Shown here piece after piece: positions 32,330 to 33,615 of a stretch of DNA of 33,615 nucleotides. Made by a program: the position numbers and the translations under genes. The notes under the pieces are model-generated. The model had not been told where the DNA came from. It worked only from the letters and a program-made list of their open reading frames with translations, and ran no database searches. Origin of the DNA: Holophagae bacterium (GTDB lineage: Bacteria > Acidobacteriota > Holophagae > Acanthopleuribacterales > Acanthopleuribacteraceae); assembly GCA_030429565.1 (NCBI GenBank), contig JAUIFE010000047.1, forward strand, positions 1 through 33,615. The letters are read 5' to 3'. How positions within the stretch are numbered: position 1 is the stretch's first letter; each line of letters begins with the position of its first letter.

Positions 32330-33615
32330 TTATTTTTTGTCATACGGAACAAAATCCGTTGGGAGTTTACCCTGATTGTTCAAGTCATCCAACGCTTCCT
32401 GTTCCCGTTTCACAGGAGAACCATCAGCCTTGGTGCGCCCAACATTTCGTCCCCTGAGTACACCATCTTTGTCTTCATACAAAATATCAGGTCGTCTTTT
32501 AGTTTTGCTCCCTCCAGGTGTTTCAATAGTGGTTTCCTTTTTACGTCCACCTCCATTAAGGATGGTCCCACCTTCAGCTTCGATTTTATCTCCCTCCTCA
32601 CGGGTTTTTTTGTTGTGAGGGGCATTAGGATCCGTTTTGGGGCCTCGTTTTTTACCGGTAGGGTTGCCTAAACAGCTATTATGAGCCCATACTCCGTTTT
32701 TGTTAACGAAATAGGAGTGCAAGTTTTGAACTTCGAAGTTGAAAACTGTGACTTGGCCAACAATTGACTGGTTAGCGTGAACCGAAAGCCAGCCTGATCG
32801 GGACCAAATTCTGTCGCCTTCCTTTAACTTGACTGCGGAAGACCAAATCCCTGGTTCTACCCAAAGTGGATGCTCAGCAGTTAGATTTAGGACCGCAATG
32901 GTGCCATCGAAAGCCGTTAAACTCAATGATTGAAGGCTTTTCGCCTCATTTTGATAGAGGCGAACAACTTGCTCCCATTCTTCTTCACCCGTTTGGTCAT
33001 CACGGCTCCACACCCAATCGCCAACTTCGATCTGCTCGATGGGAATCAAGCCGCGTTCTGTCAGTACCAACGTACCGGCAGGAAAGCACTTAGTTGGCTT
33101 TGGAGGATCAAGGGTCGGCTTTTTCGGTTTTCGCCCAGGGACAGGAACAGGGATGTACTCACCGAGAACGTTTTCTCCAACCTCTTTGACGAACTCTTTT
33201 GCAACTACCTTGACAACAGAACCACCTAATTGAGCGGCAGCCTTGAGCGCGCCACCGCCGAACGCACCGGCGACGGCACTACCACCAACACTGGCCCAGG
33301 AGACTTTGTCAAAATCACCGCCATTCACAATGAGCTGGCCTGCCAAGTCAGCACCACCGCCGATGAGCGCACCGGCAACGTGCCACACCCATTCACCCTG
33401 AGGATCCACACCCAAGGTCGGACTGTTGTCAACGTAGGTGTAAAGGTTTAGCTGGCCAGGATCGGCCAAACGTTCCAAAGTGATGGTGACCGGGTCTGGT
33501 TGAAGAAAACGGCCGTACCGGTTGGAATAGCTGCGGGACTTCATCCAGGTTAAATCGCTATCGGCCAAACCCTGGTGGCCGGTGAAACCACGCCCGATTG
33601 GTACACAGGCCATGT
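32330..33615 (-). CDS. RHS protein C-terminus: HINT domain and nuclease-like toxin tip (5' partial)
   Basis: The minus-strand frame runs off the window; the in-window ATG at 33613 is internal. Residues are counted from it. Residues about 1-75 are the end of an RHS repeat core (GRFLQPDP, QLNLYTYVDNSPTLGVDPQGE). A Gly/Ala-rich stretch follows, then a pretoxin HINT domain at 176-314 with nucleophile Cys176 in CFPAGT, TAEHPLWV (H248) and LHSYFVNKNGVWAHN ending in Asn-Ser-Cys. HINT domains can self-cleave and release the tip. The toxin tip is 315-427; RRPDILYEDKDG, NVGRTKADGSPVKRE and FVPYDKK fit a PD-(D/E)xK-like toxin family. The immunity gene follows 13 nt later. Activity is inferred. Confidence 0.85.
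   Translation of the reverse strand, partial: MACVPIGRGFTGHQGLADSDLTWMKSRSYSNRYGRFLQPDPVTITLERLADPGQLNLYTYVDNSPTLGVDPQGEWVWHVAGALIGGGADLAGQLIVNGGDFDKVSWASVGGSAVAGAFGGGALKAAAQLGGSVVKVVAKEFVKEVGENVLGEYIPVPVPGRKPKKPTLDPPKPTKCFPAGTLVLTERGLIPIEQIEVGDWVWSRDDQTGEEEWEQVVRLYQNEAKSLQSLSLTAFDGTIAVLNLTAEHPLWVEPGIWSSAVKLKEGDRIWSRSGWLSVHANQSIVGQVTVFNFEVQNLHSYFVNKNGVWAHNSCLGNPTGKKRGPKTDPNAPHNKKTREEGDKIEAEGGTILNGGGRKKETTIETPGGSKTKRRPDILYEDKDGVLRGRNVGRTKADGSPVKREQEALDDLNNQGKLPTDFVPYDKK

Noticed and set aside
1..33615. CRISPR array, tRNA, rRNA or insertion sequence
   Set aside because: No regular repeats, cloverleaf sequences or transposase were recognised by reading.

Overview
This window is mostly the late structural region of a contractile-tailed (myovirus-type) phage, most likely an integrated prophage. 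It is followed by a defence-type gene and the 3' end of a host polymorphic-toxin (RHS) locus on the opposite strand. The organism is probably a Gram-negative bacterium of moderate-to-high GC: it has an RHS/HINT toxin, a signal-peptide lysin and many TTG starts. An acidobacterial or deltaproteobacterial-type host is only a guess. Nothing in the window fixes the taxon, and no integrase, tRNA or att site is visible.

Head (1-5468, + strand). The window opens inside an open frame that joins a D12-type DNA adenine methylase, a prohead-protease-like domain with a Cys/His knuckle, and a coiled-coil scaffold. An internal ribosome site at 1192-1206 could make the scaffold alone. Decoration protein, major capsid protein, head-tail connectors, a gp10-like protein and a terminator-like protein follow.

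Tail (5465-29450, + strand). The order is sheath, tube, gp26-type chaperone, a 51-codon DUF6760-like ORF, tape measure, CIS-tube/LysM hub adaptors, gp27/gpD hub, M15 lysin with signal peptide, small membrane protein, gpV/gp5-like spike, GT2 glycosyltransferase, XhlA-like protein, PAAR tip, an Ig-like protein, gp25, gpJ/gp6, gpI with a repeat extension, and several distal tail proteins ending in a 1197-residue DUF4815-type protein. Genes are packed with 1-11 nt overlaps or short gaps, which implies one long operon. It is interrupted by one AT-rich small gene with its own terminator (13363-13669), which looks like a moron.

Start codons are unusual. About eleven genes start with TTG, two appear to start with CTG, one with ATT (in a TAATT stop/start overlap) and one with ATC. 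Each of the CTG, ATT and ATC starts sits behind a good Shine-Dalgarno sequence and fits the expected N-terminus.

Right flank (29539-33615). A visibly AT-rich HEPN/Toprim-type gene, probably anti-phage defence, ends in a strong terminator. On the minus strand lies the C-terminal end of an RHS protein with a pretoxin HINT domain and a nuclease-like toxin tip, its immunity gene and a perfect 11-bp terminator hairpin. Beyond that terminator is a decayed second toxin/immunity module: a 59-residue toxin tail overlapping a frameshifted, TGA-interrupted immunity pseudogene. This fits toxin-tip replacement at an RHS locus.
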